NCBI GenBank assembly: GCA_937912125.1 | Contig: CALDOK010000275.1 | Span: 1-61,576, forward strand | Source: an uncultured Pseudomonadota bacterium | GTDB taxonomy: Bacteria > Myxococcota_A > UBA796 > JAFGLY01 | DNA: 61,576 nt | Reading direction: 5' to 3' | Part shown: piece by piece, positions 1-9,075 of the stretch | How positions within the stretch are numbered: position 1 is the first letter of the stretch | Layout of the letters: every line of letters starts with the position of its first letter | Made by a program: the position numbers and the translations under genes | The notes under the pieces: model-generated | Seen by the model: the letters and a program-made list of their open reading frames with translations, nothing else | What the model was told of the DNA's origin: nothing | The model's database searches: none

Positions 1-60
1 GCATAGAGCGCGCCCAGCGGGTCGGCGGCTGCCGAGGGGCGCTGCTCGCGCTTGCTCGCT

Positions 61-1269
61 TCAGCGCTTCGGGGAGTCGGGGCCCGTTGAGGCCTTTCCA
101 TCCCGGTATGCTCTGCCCTTCCAGCGCACCTCGATGGCCAGCATGGAGCGGATGACGATCCAGAGCAACACGAGGTTGCCCAGGGGCTGGGTCAGGGCGT
201 AGACCCCCGACCGGCCATCGGCCCGCTCCTGGCGCCAGCGAAAGCCCATGATGAGCAGGCAGACCCCGCAGCACCAGGCGACCAGGTAGCCATCGAGCAG
301 CGTCCAGCCCAGGCCGAGCTGAGCGACGATGACGGCAATGACGATGACGTAGGGGAGCAGGCTGCCGATGATGGTGAACAGCGCCAGCCCCAGCGCCACC
401 AGCGGGCGACGCCCCATGCCCTCGTAGAAGTTCTTGGTGTAGCCTTCGACGATCTCGGCGAGGCTCCGGTACAGCCTGGCCCGGAAGGCCCAGGGGGCAT
501 GAAGCAGCATGAGCCGGTGGGCCTGCTTGGAGAATACCTGCGCAAGGCGCACGTCCTCGAGCACCTCGCCCTGGACAGCGCGATGCCCGCCGATCCCTTC
601 ATAGGCCTCGCGGCGCACCAGGATGAGCTGACCGTTGGCGAAGGCGTCCGGGTGGGATGGATCATTGACCGCATCCAGGTTGGTGGCGCCGCGCACGAAC
701 CAGCCGACCACTGGCACCACCACCAGCTCCCAGAACGACTCCAGGCGCCAGGAGCCGAAGAGGCTGAGGAGATCGAGCCGCTCCACCTCCGCTTGGGCCA
801 GGGTGGAGTGCAGCGCCTTGGGATGAAGCTCGACGTCGGCGTCCAGGAAGAGCAGGTAGGGTCGGTCGGCATCGGCGGAGGCCTGCACGAGCGCCCAGCT
901 CTTGCCGGCCCAGTGCGCGGGAGGCGGGCGACCCTGGCGCAGGGTGAAGCGGGTGTCGCCAGCCGCGGCTCGTTCGGCGATCTCGCTGGTGCCATCGTCC
1001 GAGCCGTCATCGAGGACGATGAGCTCGAGGTCCACCCCCTCACTCGCCAGGACCGCGCTGACACAGCTGGCGATGTTGGCGGCCTCGTTGCGCGCCGGCA
1101 CGCAGACCAGCACAGGAGGGACCCGCTGCTGACCATCCCGCTGCACCAGCACCCAGCGCCGCCCCCAGCCACTGGCGCTGGCCAACAGCAGGGACCACAG
1201 GACCGTGAGCAGGCCCAGGTAGCCAGCGGCCAAGAGGTTGCTCAGGGCGGGATCGTTCCAGGAGATCAC
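61..1269 (-). CDS. Family 2 glycosyltransferase, membrane-anchored (HpnB/CrtQ-like)
   Basis: A 402-residue GT-A glycosyltransferase. There is an N-terminal membrane helix at about 13-32. The nucleotide-sugar core has PARNEA at 58-63, DDGSDDGT at 87-94, the metal-binding DAD at 143-145 and an ED catalytic-base candidate near 238. Three hydrophobic segments follow from about 289 to 380. The order and the PAHWAGKSWAL stretch (117-127) resemble glycosyltransferases that act on lipid acceptors, such as the hopanoid-associated HpnB and carotenoid CrtQ groups. The acceptor cannot be read from sequence. The start is GTG at 1269, overlapping the upstream stop as GTGA, so the two genes are translationally coupled. 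An ATG at 1950 would give a 629-residue frame, but the extra N-terminus reads antisense-like and overlaps the neighbour. Family is secure; substrate is unknown. Confidence 0.85.
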   Translation of the reverse strand: MISWNDPALSNLLAAGYLGLLTVLWSLLLASASGWGRRWVLVQRDGQQRVPPVLVCVPARNEAANIASCVSAVLASEGVDLELIVLDDGSDDGTSEIAERAAAGDTRFTLRQGRPPPAHWAGKSWALVQASADADRPYLLFLDADVELHPKALHSTLAQAEVERLDLLSLFGSWRLESFWELVVVPVVGWFVRGATNLDAVNDPSHPDAFANGQLILVRREAYEGIGGHRAVQGEVLEDVRLAQVFSKQAHRLMLLHAPWAFRARLYRSLAEIVEGYTKNFYEGMGRRPLVALGLALFTIIGSLLPYVIVIAVIVAQLGLGWTLLDGYLVAWCCGVCLLIMGFRWRQERADGRSGVYALTQPLGNLVLLWIVIRSMLAIEVRWKGRAYRDGKASTGPDSPKR

Positions 1270-2480
1270 GCGGTCTCGAGCCCCCCGTCGACGAGCTTGT
1301 AGGTGCCTTTTTCGCAACGCCCAGGGATACGGGAGAGCACCTGCGCGGGGTTGGGCAGGACCACCAGATCGGGGGGCACGGCGCGCCCAGAGGCCACCTT
1401 GATCCCGCTCCCGATGATGCTCCGAGGCCCGACGCAGACCCCGGCCAAGCCCAGGGGAGCCCGGTGCAGGGCCTGGCCAGCCCGCACACGGACGCCCTGA
1501 GAGTAGTTGATGTCCATCAGCGTGGCCCCATGCTTGAGGGCCGCATCGCGCCCCAGCACGCCGAGCTGCATCTGCCCAGCGCAGGCACAGCCGGGATCCA
1601 GGAGGCAGAACCGAACCATGGCTTGGCGTTGCACCATGGCCTGCTTGCCCAGGACGCTGAAGTCCACCACCGACAGCTCCTCGACCTTGGCGCCATCGGC
1701 GAGGATGCAGCCGCGGACAACGGCGTTGGCCCCGACCTCGACCCCGTCCCCAAGCCAGCATCCCTCGAGCACGGCCGAGGGATGGACCCTGCAGCCCTTG
1801 CCCCGCCGCCCGAGCTGGGCGCCGATGCGGTAGGGGTTGAGGCTCCGGGCGCCGAGCCAGGCGCGCCCGATATTCCAGATGACATGCGGCAGCGCGGGCC
1901 CCACCAGCCCACGCCACAGGAAGGGCCCGAGGCCCAGCAGGTTGGCCCACAGCAGCTGCAGCCAGTGGCTCGCCGGAAACAGCAAGGCATCCGAGACCGG
2001 AACCTGGATCAGGTCGGCTCCAAACTGGGTGTGATGCACGGGCATGTCGAGCAGCCGCTCCTGGGCGGGCAGCTCCACGGTGGGCAGCTCCGCCAGCGCG
2101 GCGGCATCCAGCTGGTCCATGCCGGGAGGCAGGTAGGCCGCAAGCACTCCCCTGCGTCCGAGCTCGGCCTCGAGCAGAAAGCGCGCGAGCTCCCCACCAG
2201 GTCGAACCTGGATGGGTTCGCCCTTCAGCCTGCCGAGCTCGAGGATGGCCTTGACCGTGGCATGCAGGACCGCGACGTCGTTGGCCAGGAAGACGCGCTC
2301 GGCTCCAGGCTGGTCGGGCCCAGGCCGGACCCCTGCGGCGATGAACGAGCGCTCCTGGCGTTCGCCGATGGTCCGACCGAGGAAGAGTGCATCCCCGGGC
2401 GTGCAGCCCAGGCCCTCCACCGTGCCGGCGGTGGGCAGCACCACTCCCGTGGGTTCGCGCTTCGCAGAGGACCTGGCCAT
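1266..2480 (-). CDS. Left-handed beta-helix (hexapeptide-repeat) protein, nucleotidyltransferase/acyltransferase-like
   Basis: A 404-residue protein. The C-terminal part, about 220-385, has imperfect hexapeptide repeats with aliphatic residues spaced by Gly, Ala and Asn, typical of left-handed beta-helix acyltransferases and GlmU-type proteins. A short hydrophobic segment at about 165-185 may sit on the membrane. The N-terminal 160 residues resemble no family I can name with confidence and show no clear nucleotidyltransferase signature, so either an acyltransferase or a degenerate sugar-phosphate nucleotidyltransferase is possible. It is the middle gene of a minus-strand run, 88 bases after the membrane protein and overlapping the glycosyltransferase by 4 bases. 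That coupling suggests the pair modifies the same envelope glycolipid or polysaccharide. Confidence 0.65.
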   Translation of the reverse strand: MARSSAKREPTGVVLPTAGTVEGLGCTPGDALFLGRTIGERQERSFIAAGVRPGPDQPGAERVFLANDVAVLHATVKAILELGRLKGEPIQVRPGGELARFLLEAELGRRGVLAAYLPPGMDQLDAAALAELPTVELPAQERLLDMPVHHTQFGADLIQVPVSDALLFPASHWLQLLWANLLGLGPFLWRGLVGPALPHVIWNIGRAWLGARSLNPYRIGAQLGRRGKGCRVHPSAVLEGCWLGDGVEVGANAVVRGCILADGAKVEELSVVDFSVLGKQAMVQRQAMVRFCLLDPGCACAGQMQLGVLGRDAALKHGATLMDINYSQGVRVRAGQALHRAPLGLAGVCVGPRSIIGSGIKVASGRAVPPDLVVLPNPAQVLSRIPGRCEKGTYKLVDGGLETA

Positions 2481-2568
2481 GGCTCCTTCCAGCGGCTCCG
2501 CCGACGAGGTCTACGCCGGGCAGGGCCCTCTAACCGCTCCGTCGCCACGAGCAGCGCGCTGAGGAGCC

Positions 2569-4260
2569 TCAATCCGCGGTGGAAGGGCACAAGACGTGGA
2601 CGCGCAGGGCGTCGCTGCTGTCGAGCACCGGGACGCTGTGGTGCAATGCCCGGACGCCAAGATCGTGACGGTCTGGCCGCGCCATCGGGTCGATGTGGAC
2701 CACCAGGTAGCCCACCCCCTCCCGGCACGCGGCCTGCTCGACCTGCGCCCGGTAGGCCACATCATCCTCGCCCGCCCCCCGGACGATGGCCTCCCATACC
2801 CGCATGGAGGCTGCGTTGTTGGGGAAGTTCAGCCCAGCGGTGATGGGTTTTTGGTGGGCGGTCTGCTCGTAGAGGTAGCGGCGCCCTCCCACCACCGGGA
2901 AGTTCATCACGGCCCCGGGAGGAGCCTGGGCCAGCGTCCACAAGGGCGCCGCGAGCTGAGTGGAGCTCGTGGCTGGGAGCCCGTGCACCGGTGCCAGCAG
3001 GCGCAGCTCGGCGAAGACCAGCGCACCCAGCGCGAAGGCCACCAAGCCCGGTCGCCGCCCCAGGGCGGAGAAGCCTCGGGCCGCGAGCAATGCAGCGGCC
3101 AGGGAGGGCAACATCGCCAGCCGGAAGATCAAGCTGAGGTCGGAGAAACCCGGTAGGCGCTCCAAGAGCAGGTAGGGCAAGGGGATCGCCCGATCGCCGG
3201 GGAGCAGCAGCGGCTGGCCGCCACGAACCAACACCGGGCCGAGGGAGAGCACCAGGCCCACGATGCCGGCGAGCACGAGCCAGCCCGTGGCGGACCGGGT
3301 GGAGCGCCGCCACAGCGCCAAGGCCCCGCCCAGGATCAAAGTCCAGCCCAGGTAGGTGCAGTGTACGAAGTCCTCGCTGTAGCGAGACAGGAGGCGGAAG
3401 TCCGGCGATCGAAAACCACCGGGCATGATGAACCCGAGGGGATCCGCCGCCCCTGTCATGCGCCGCACCAGCGCGAGCTCGGCGGCACCCTTGATGCCGA
3501 TGAGGTTGTCCACCCCGGTCGTGGCGTGGTGCTGCACCCAGGCCAATGGCAAGGCCGCAGCGGCGCCGAGCACGAGCACGGGGACCAGGCGGAGGCTGCG
3601 CTGCCTGAGCCCCAGAGTCCCCTCACCTACCAGCGTCAGCGCCCCCAGAGCCAGGAGCGCACACAGGCCGAGGTACCAAGACGACCACAGCGCCACAGCC
3701 AGGGCGGCCCCAGCCAGGACCACGCGCTTCGCGCCGCCCTGCCGCAGCGCGCCGAGACCAGCCAAGACGGCCACGGGCAGCCAGCCCCCCGCCACCGCCT
3801 CGCTGGTGCCGTTGTGCGCGGCCGAGACCAGCACAGGCGCCGCGAGGAAGCCGAAGCCCGCGACCCAAGCGCCCGCCCCGGGGGCGCTCCTTGGCCACAG
3901 CGCCTCAGCCAGCCTGTGGGCGGCCCAGCCCGAGAAGACCAGGTGGCTCAGCACGAGGAGGTTGTAGGCGGGCACCAACCCCAGCAGGGGCACCAGGATG
4001 GTGCCCAGGACAGCGTTGACGGGGTCCGCCACGGCCAGGCTCCCCCCAGAGGGGAAGCCGAGCAGCTCCGTCGCCAGGGGCGAGGTCCCCTCGAGGACGC
4101 TCCGCTGAAAAAACCACAGGGACCACAGGCTGTTCCACAGGTCCGAGCGCTCCGCCCCCACCGCCACTGCGGCGGGGTGCAGCACCACAGGCCAGGTGAG
4201 GCAGAGGGCTGCGACACCGTAGACCAGCAAGAGTATGGAGAGAGGTGACTTCCGGGTCAT
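2569..4260 (-). CDS. Polytopic membrane protein, possible GT-C glycosyltransferase
   Basis: A 563-residue integral membrane protein with roughly ten to twelve hydrophobic helices. An early extracytoplasmic loop (about 37-75) has paired Trp residues and FPSGG, and a hydrophilic C-terminal domain covers about the last 110 residues. The architecture matches GT-C type membrane glycosyltransferases of bacterial envelopes, which use polyprenyl-phosphate sugars, but I see no diagnostic DE or DD catalytic loop I would stake a name on. The start is ATG at 4260, after GGGGACAG at a workable spacing. The upstream ATG at 4389 lies in poorly coding sequence and is rejected. It is first of three co-directional genes ending with the family 2 glycosyltransferase. 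It could instead be a flippase or an uncharacterised membrane family. Confidence 0.6.
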   Translation of the reverse strand: MTRKSPLSILLLVYGVAALCLTWPVVLHPAAVAVGAERSDLWNSLWSLWFFQRSVLEGTSPLATELLGFPSGGSLAVADPVNAVLGTILVPLLGLVPAYNLLVLSHLVFSGWAAHRLAEALWPRSAPGAGAWVAGFGFLAAPVLVSAAHNGTSEAVAGGWLPVAVLAGLGALRQGGAKRVVLAGAALAVALWSSWYLGLCALLALGALTLVGEGTLGLRQRSLRLVPVLVLGAAAALPLAWVQHHATTGVDNLIGIKGAAELALVRRMTGAADPLGFIMPGGFRSPDFRLLSRYSEDFVHCTYLGWTLILGGALALWRRSTRSATGWLVLAGIVGLVLSLGPVLVRGGQPLLLPGDRAIPLPYLLLERLPGFSDLSLIFRLAMLPSLAAALLAARGFSALGRRPGLVAFALGALVFAELRLLAPVHGLPATSSTQLAAPLWTLAQAPPGAVMNFPVVGGRRYLYEQTAHQKPITAGLNFPNNAASMRVWEAIVRGAGEDDVAYRAQVEQAACREGVGYLVVHIDPMARPDRHDLGVRALHHSVPVLDSSDALRVHVLCPSTAD

Positions 4261-4534
4261 CAGGCTGTCCCCGCGCCGGCGCGTCAAGGCGGGTGGCCGT
4301 GGCGGGAAGGCTATCCCACGCGCTGCCCCAGGGCCCTGAACCCGCTCGGCTTTTCCTTTGCTGTGGAAAACCATCAGGGGACAGCCCAACGGCTCGCGAA
4401 CATGCGCTAAAAAGCCTGTGTCCGTCCCATTTCCACCGTTGTTCCACCTGTATTGGTGTGTTCAAATTCTGATCACAGCGCTACACGCGAGCCGCAGCAC
4501 GGACCCACGGCGTCTTTCCTCCCCTCCTTCCCCT

Positions 4535-4563
4535 GACTTTTCCATAGGCTCAGAGGGAAAGTC
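4535..4563. repeat. Inverted repeat in divergent intergenic region
   Basis: Arms GACTTTTCC (4535-4543) and GGGAAAGTC (4555-4563) pair at eight of nine positions around an 11-base loop. There is no T-run, so it is not an intrinsic terminator. It may be an operator or a chance hairpin. Confidence 0.3.
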
Positions 4564-4620
4564 CGCCTGATCCCTCCAGGGCAACGGGAGCTGAACCATG
4601 CGCGGCGCTCCCCAGGAGGG

Positions 4621-4626
4621 TAGAAT
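4621..4626 (+). promoter_or_regulatory. Possible -10 element of the small lipoprotein gene
   Basis: TAGAAT sits 27 bases before the ATG at 4654, leaving a leader of about 20 bases with GGAG as ribosome-binding site. No good -35 lies 16-18 bases upstream, so the call is weak. Confidence 0.25.
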
Positions 4627-4653
4627 TCATCCCCCGCTACCTTGGAGCCTGCC

Positions 4654-5106
4654 ATGCACCGCACCCTGCTTCCCTCTCTCGCCCTCACGCTCCTCATCGG
4701 CTGCGGTGACAAGAACGCCCCCGTCGAAGCCGCCGCCGCCCCAGCGGCCTCCGGGCCGCAGATCCCCGCGGACGCCGCCAGCAAGAAGTTCGCCGAGAAG
4801 CTCCTGAACCTCACCATCACCAACTGGGCCCCCGAGGATTCCGGCGATGTGGAGTTCGAGTACACCAGCCTCACCTTCGCCGCCAACAACACCTGGCAAG
4901 CTGCCGCCTACGTCGCCATCCAGGACGAGCGCGTGGACTGCAAGGAGCTCGGCACCTGGACTATGGACGCCGCCGACTCCGCCACCACGGCCAACATGAC
5001 CTGGAACCTCGAGAAGACCACCTGCCCAGGCCGCGAGGCGGGCCGCGAGCTTCGGCTCCAGCTCAGCATCCTCGCCGACGGCGCCTTCAAGACGAAGATG
5101 CGCTAG
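4654..5106 (+). CDS. Small secreted lipoprotein, unknown function
   Basis: A 150-residue protein beginning MHRTLLPSLALTLLIGCGDK. This is a lipoprotein signal with lipobox LIGC, so Cys17 would be lipidated and the protein placed in the outer or inner membrane. An Ala/Pro-rich linker follows, then a domain of about 110 residues with short beta-type segments and two further Cys residues (positions depending on the start) that could form a disulfide. I recognise no family. ATG 4654 is preferred over TTG 4642 because GGAG lies just upstream at the right distance. The last 20 bases overlap the convergent FAD-dependent dehydrogenase gene on the other strand. Confidence 0.7.
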   Translation: MHRTLLPSLALTLLIGCGDKNAPVEAAAAPAASGPQIPADAASKKFAEKLLNLTITNWAPEDSGDVEFEYTSLTFAANNTWQAAAYVAIQDERVDCKELGTWTMDAADSATTANMTWNLEKTTCPGREAGRELRLQLSILADGAFKTKMR

Positions 5107-6697
5107 CCTGCTCGATGGCTTCCGCGCTGCGCACGCCATCCACGGCGGCGCTGATGATGCCGCCCCCCCAGCCCATGCCCTCGCCCACCGGGTAGGCGCC
5201 CGCCAGGCCCAGGGCTTGGCGTTGCTCGTCTCTGGCGAAGCGCACCGGTGATGCGGTCCTGGTCTCGGGTGCGATGAGCACGGCGTCGGAGCCAGCGAAG
5301 CCGGGGAGCTCACGATCGAAGGCTCGCAGCGCCGCGATCATGGCCTGCAGCACCGGGCGCGGGAGCAGCTCGGCCAGGTGGGTCGGGACGACACCCCGCG
5401 GGTGACTCGTGCGGGGCAGATCCACCGAGGCCCGGCCTGCGAGCAGATCGCTGACACGCTGGGCGGGAGCGGCGAAGCCCCCTCCCCCCAGCTCCCAGGC
5501 GCGCTGTTCGATGGCATCCCGGAAGCGCAGCCCCGCCAGAGCGTCATCCGCTCCGTAGTCCGCCTGATCCACGGGCACGACCACCGCGGCGTTGGACCAG
5601 CGGGAGGCCCGCTGGCTCGAGCTCATGCCGTTTACCACCACATGGCCCTGCCGTTCACTGGCGGGGATGACCAGCCCCCCCGGACACATGCAGAAGGTGT
5701 AGCCCTTGCGCTGGCCGCGCCGGTCCGGGGCGACAAGGCGGTAGCTCGCCGCGGGCAGCTGATCGAAGGCCGCGCCATGGCGGGCTCGGTCCACCATCTC
5801 CCGGGGGTGTTCGATGCGCGCTCCGAGTGCGAAAGGGCGCACCTGCGCCACCATCCCGGCGGCCAAGAAGGCCTCGATGCTGTCCCGCGCCGCCTGCCCT
5901 GTCGCGAGGACCACGGGTGAACCCAGGATCTCCTCTCCATCGCCGAGGCGTACACCCACGCAGCGCCCTGCGTGGACCAGCAGCGCCTCCACCCGAGCAC
6001 CGAAGCGCAGCTCCGCGCCCAGCTCGAGGAGCTGCTCCCTGAAGCGCACCAGCACCCGGCGCAGCCGGTCGGTGCCGATGTGGGGGTGGGCGTCCACCAA
6101 AATCCCGGGGTCGGCCCCAGCCTTCACCAGCCGGGACAGCACGTAGCCGACCCGCCCATCCTTGAGCCGCGTATAGATCTTTCCGTCGCTGAACGTGCCA
6201 GCCCCACCTTCACCATAGACGACGTTGCTCTCGGGATCGAGCTCACCGTGGGTCCAGTAGCGCGCCACCTGGGTGCGCCGCTCGTGCACAGGCTGCCCGC
6301 GCTCCAGCAGCAGCGGTCGGGCACCCGCCTCGGCCAAGCGCATGGCCGCGAACAGGCCCGCAGGGCCGGCCCCTACCACGATGGGGCGTGGACCGTTCGT
6401 CCAGGATCGCGCCCGGATGGACCAGGCCCCGGGCAGGGCCGCGCGCTGGGCGTCCCGCGGGGTGAAGGCGCGCACGCCGGGAACGCCACGGGCCAGCACG
6501 GCGTCCTCCAAGCCCGGCGTCAACTCCACGCGGAGGTTCCCAAGCAGCGTGGGGGGACGACTGCGCGCATCCAGGGACACGCGCAGCAGCGTAGCCTCCA
6601 CCACCGAGTGGTGAGGCAGCCCCAGCTTCGCCGAGACCAGGGGAGGAAGGACGCTGTCCCGGCTCGGAAGCCGGACTCCGGAGATCAGCAGGGCCAG
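5087..6697 (-). CDS. FAD-dependent dehydrogenase (COG2509 family)
   Basis: About 536 residues. An N-terminal RNA-binding-like or ferredoxin-like segment of about 100 residues precedes a Rossmann motif IVVGAGPAGLFAA and a distal acidic residue ending LLLERG. Further on are an EGGAGTFSDGK segment, FCMCPGG and a C-terminal GEGMGWGGGI flavin-binding stretch. These are hallmarks of the uncharacterised COG2509 dehydrogenases; the substrate is unknown. Start: the frame is open to ATG 6802, but the 35 extra codons include CTA, GTA, ATA, ATA, CTA, AGA and ACA, which the rest of the gene avoids, and they overlap the gap promoter. The domain begins at LLISGVRLP. GGAGGA at 6707-6702 sits just before CTG codons at 6697 and 6691, so I infer a CTG start. 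ATG 6802 remains the fallback. Confidence 0.8.
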   Translation of the reverse strand: MALLISGVRLPSRDSVLPPLVSAKLGLPHHSVVEATLLRVSLDARSRPPTLLGNLRVELTPGLEDAVLARGVPGVRAFTPRDAQRAALPGAWSIRARSWTNGPRPIVVGAGPAGLFAAMRLAEAGARPLLLERGQPVHERRTQVARYWTHGELDPESNVVYGEGGAGTFSDGKIYTRLKDGRVGYVLSRLVKAGADPGILVDAHPHIGTDRLRRVLVRFREQLLELGAELRFGARVEALLVHAGRCVGVRLGDGEEILGSPVVLATGQAARDSIEAFLAAGMVAQVRPFALGARIEHPREMVDRARHGAAFDQLPAASYRLVAPDRRGQRKGYTFCMCPGGLVIPASERQGHVVVNGMSSSQRASRWSNAAVVVPVDQADYGADDALAGLRFRDAIEQRAWELGGGGFAAPAQRVSDLLAGRASVDLPRTSHPRGVVPTHLAELLPRPVLQAMIAALRAFDRELPGFAGSDAVLIAPETRTASPVRFARDEQRQALGLAGAYPVGEGMGWGGGIISAAVDGVRSAEAIEQASASSS

Positions 6698-6734
6698 GGC
6701 TTCCTCCGTGGGCGCGGCGGGTGTTCTTCCTAGC

Positions 6735-6747
6735 GCCTCCCGGAGGC
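6735..6747. promoter_or_regulatory. Palindrome between the dehydrogenase and gap promoters
   Basis: GCCTCC-C-GGAGGC is a perfect 6-base inverted repeat around one base, about 36 bases upstream of the putative gap -35. It could be an operator for either divergent gene. Short GC palindromes also occur by chance in such DNA. Confidence 0.25.
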
Positions 6748-6782
6748 CTATGCCATGCGTGACTATGGCTGGAGTTACTAGC

Positions 6783-6810
6783 TTGGCAAGCCCCGCCCGC
6801 ATGTTATGGG
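6783..6810 (+). promoter_or_regulatory. Putative sigma-70-type promoter of the gap operon
   Basis: TTGGCA (6783-6788) and TATGGG (6805-6810) are separated by 16 bases and lie 56 bases before the gap ATG. The sequence around the -35 (GCTTGGCAAGC) is palindromic, so it could also supply a TTGCCA -35 on the other strand for the dehydrogenase gene. Confidence 0.35.
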
Positions 6811-6865
6811 GCGGTCCTTTCCAGCCCTCCCAATGGGCCTCTCTTCAAATACTCAGGAGTCTGTC

Positions 6866-7885
6866 ATGGCCACTCGTGTCGCTATCAACGGTTTCGGCCG
6901 CATCGGTCGCGCTTTCTTCCGTATCGCTTGGGACGATCCCGAGGTCGAGGTCGTCTACATCAACGACCTCGCCAAGGACGAGATGCTCGCCCACCTGCTG
7001 GTCCATGACTCCGTCCAGGGTCACTGGGCCCACGACGTGAAGGTCACCCCCGAAGGTATCGTGGTCGATGGCACCCTCATCGGCACCAGCGTCGAGCGGG
7101 ACCCCACCAACCTGCCCTGGTCCGCCAAGAACGTCGACGTCGTCCTCGAGGCCACGGGCGTGTTCCGCTCCCGCGACAAGGCCGCCCTGCACCTGCAGGC
7201 CGGTGCCAAGAAGGTCATCATCTCCGCCCCGGCGAAGGACGCCCCCGACGCGACCATCGTGGTCGGCGTCAACGACAACGAGCTGGACATCGAGAAGCAC
7301 CAGATCATCTCGAACGCGTCCTGCACCACGAACTGCCTGGCCCCCATCGCCAAGGTCATCGATGACCTCTTCGGCATCGAGTCCGGCCTGATGACCACCA
7401 TCCACAGCTACACCATGGATCAGTGCCTGCTGGACGCGCCTCACCCCGGTGGCGACTTCCGTCGCGCCCGCGCCGCCGCCCTGAACATGGTCCCCACCAC
7501 CACCGGCGCCGCCAAGGCCGTCGCGCTGGTGTTGCCCCAGCTCAAGGGCAAGCTCGACGGCATGTCCATTCGCGTCCCGACCCCGAACGTCTCCCTCGTG
7601 GACCTCTTCATCACCACCACCAAGCCGGTCACCAAGGAGACCATCAACGCCGCCCTGGAAGAAGCCGCCAACGGCCCCCTCAAGGGCATCCTGGCCACCA
7701 CCTACGCGCCGGTGGTCAGTGGCGACCTGGTGGGCAACCCCAACTCCTCCATCGCGGACCTGTCCTGGACCAACGTCACCGGCAACCACACCGCCAAGAT
7801 CATGTCCTGGTACGACAACGAGTGGGGCTACGCCAACCGTCTCGTCGACCTCACCCGCCTCGTCTCGGGGCTGGAGCGCCGCTAA
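6866..7885 (+). CDS. gap: Glyceraldehyde-3-phosphate dehydrogenase, type I
   Basis: A 339-residue enzyme that oxidatively phosphorylates glyceraldehyde-3-phosphate with NAD+ in glycolysis and runs in reverse in gluconeogenesis. The N-terminus INGFGRIGR is the NAD-binding loop, [12 protein letters not shown] holds the catalytic Cys, HSYT and the [20 protein letters not shown] segment carry phosphate-binding residues, and SWYDNEWGY closes the C-terminal signature. Length is normal. ATG 6866 follows CAGGAG at good spacing. The upstream frame to 6806 lacks a ribosome-binding site. Its stop TAA overlaps the pgk ATG by one base (TAATG), so the genes are translationally coupled. Confidence 0.98.
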   Translation: MATRVAINGFGRIGRAFFRIAWDDPEVEVVYINDLAKDEMLAHLLVHDSVQGHWAHDVKVTPEGIVVDGTLIGTSVERDPTNLPWSAKNVDVVLEATGVFRSRDKAALHLQAGAKKVIISAPAKDAPDATIVVGVNDNELDIEKHQIISNASCTTNCLAPIAKVIDDLFGIESGLMTTIHSYTMDQCLLDAPHPGGDFRRARAAALNMVPTTTGAAKAVALVLPQLKGKLDGMSIRVPTPNVSLVDLFITTTKPVTKETINAALEEAANGPLKGILATTYAPVVSGDLVGNPNSSIADLSWTNVTGNHTAKIMSWYDNEWGYANRLVDLTRLVSGLERR

Positions 7886-9075
7886 TGAGCCGTCCCCTGC
7901 CTACCCTGGCCGAGCTCCGCATCGAGTCCGGCACCCCCGTCTTGGTGCGCGTGGACTTCAACGTCCCCCTCCATGATGGTGAGGTGGCCGACGACACGCG
8001 GATCCGGGCGGCGCTGCCCACCATCCAACACCTGCGCGAGCGCGGCGCCAAGGTGGTGTTGTGCAGCCACCTCGGTCGCCCCAAGGGCAAGCCGGTGGCC
8101 GAGTATTCCCTCGAGCCGGTGGCCTCCAAGCTCGCCGAGCTGCTCGAGACCGAGATCATCTTCGCCCACGACACCGTGGGTGATGAGGTGGCCAGCTTGC
8201 TGGACGAGGTCCAGCCAGGTGGTGTCATGGTCGTCGAGAACCTTCGCTTCCACCCGGGAGAGAAGGCCAACGATCCCGACTTCTCACAGCAACTCGCCAG
8301 GCTCGGCAGGGCCTACGTCAACGACGCCTTCGGTGCCATGCATCGCGCCCACGCCTCTGTGGTGGGGGCCGCGGAGCAGTCCGAGCAGATCGCAGCAGGG
8401 CTGCTGGTCGAGGCCGAGGTCAAGGCCCTCGACAAGCTCTTGCACGGTCCCGAGCGGCCCTTCATCGCCATCCTCGGCGGCGCCAAGGTCAGCGACAAGA
8501 TCGGGGTCATCGAGACCCTGGCCCGTCGCTGTGACGGCATCCTCGTGGGCGGCGCAATGGCCTACACCTTCATGGCCGCCCAGGGCCGCCCGGTGGGCAC
8601 GTCTCGGGTCGAGTCCGAGAAGTTTCTGCTCGCCAAGCGTCTCCTCGAGCGCTGCACCGAGCGGGGCGTCACCATCTACCTGCCGGTGGACCATGTGGTC
8701 GCCGAGGCTCCGGATTCCGAGAGCTGCCAGGTGGTCAAGGAGATCCCCGACGGCATGGCCGGGTTCGACATCGGTCCCGAGACCGTGGCGCGCTGGACCG
8801 ATGTGATCGGGCGAGCGGGCACGGTGTTCTGGAACGGCCCCCTCGGCATGTTCGAGATCGAGGCGTTCTCCGCGGGCACCATGGCCATCGCCGAGGCCGT
8901 GGCTGGCTGCGAAGGCTACACCCTGGTCGGCGGCGGCGACTCGGCCGCGGCCGTGAAGCGCTCGGGCATGGCAGACCGCTTCGACCACATCTCCACCGGC
9001 GGCGGCGCCTCCCTCGAGTTCGTCGAGGGCAAGGAACTGCCCGGGCTGCGCACGCTGCGCCTCAGGAGCTCCTGA
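7885..9075 (+). CDS. pgk: Phosphoglycerate kinase
   Basis: A 396-residue cytoplasmic kinase that transfers phosphate from 1,3-bisphosphoglycerate to ADP. Visible signatures are VRVDFNVPL near the N-terminus, [11 protein letters not shown], the ENLRFHPGE segment, [14 protein letters not shown] and the C-terminal GGGDSAAAV loop that binds nucleotide. Length is typical. The start ATG overlaps the gap stop and its own stop TGA overlaps the tpiA ATG (TGATG), so gap, pgk and tpiA form one tightly coupled transcript. Confidence 0.98.
   Translation: MSRPLPTLAELRIESGTPVLVRVDFNVPLHDGEVADDTRIRAALPTIQHLRERGAKVVLCSHLGRPKGKPVAEYSLEPVASKLAELLETEIIFAHDTVGDEVASLLDEVQPGGVMVVENLRFHPGEKANDPDFSQQLARLGRAYVNDAFGAMHRAHASVVGAAEQSEQIAAGLLVEAEVKALDKLLHGPERPFIAILGGAKVSDKIGVIETLARRCDGILVGGAMAYTFMAAQGRPVGTSRVESEKFLLAKRLLERCTERGVTIYLPVDHVVAEAPDSESCQVVKEIPDGMAGFDIGPETVARWTDVIGRAGTVFWNGPLGMFEIEAFSAGTMAIAEAVAGCEGYTLVGGGDSAAAVKRSGMADRFDHISTGGGASLEFVEGKELPGLRTLRLRSS

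Larger units (their letters stand above)
4261..4653. other. Intergenic region between divergent genes
   Basis: 393 bases without a convincing gene, between the minus-strand membrane protein and the plus-strand lipoprotein. It is locally richer in A+T (about 4410-4480) than the coding sequence around it, as expected for a divergent promoter region. It holds the inverted repeat at 4535-4563 and a -10-like TAGAAT at 4621. Short open frames here have no ribosome-binding site or coding character. I see no RNA gene or riboswitch. Confidence 0.5.

Noticed and set aside
1464..2843. Plus-strand open frame of 459 codons across the beta-helix protein gene
   Set aside because: Antisense shadow; composition is Pro/Arg/Gln-rich without domains and it crosses two minus-strand genes.
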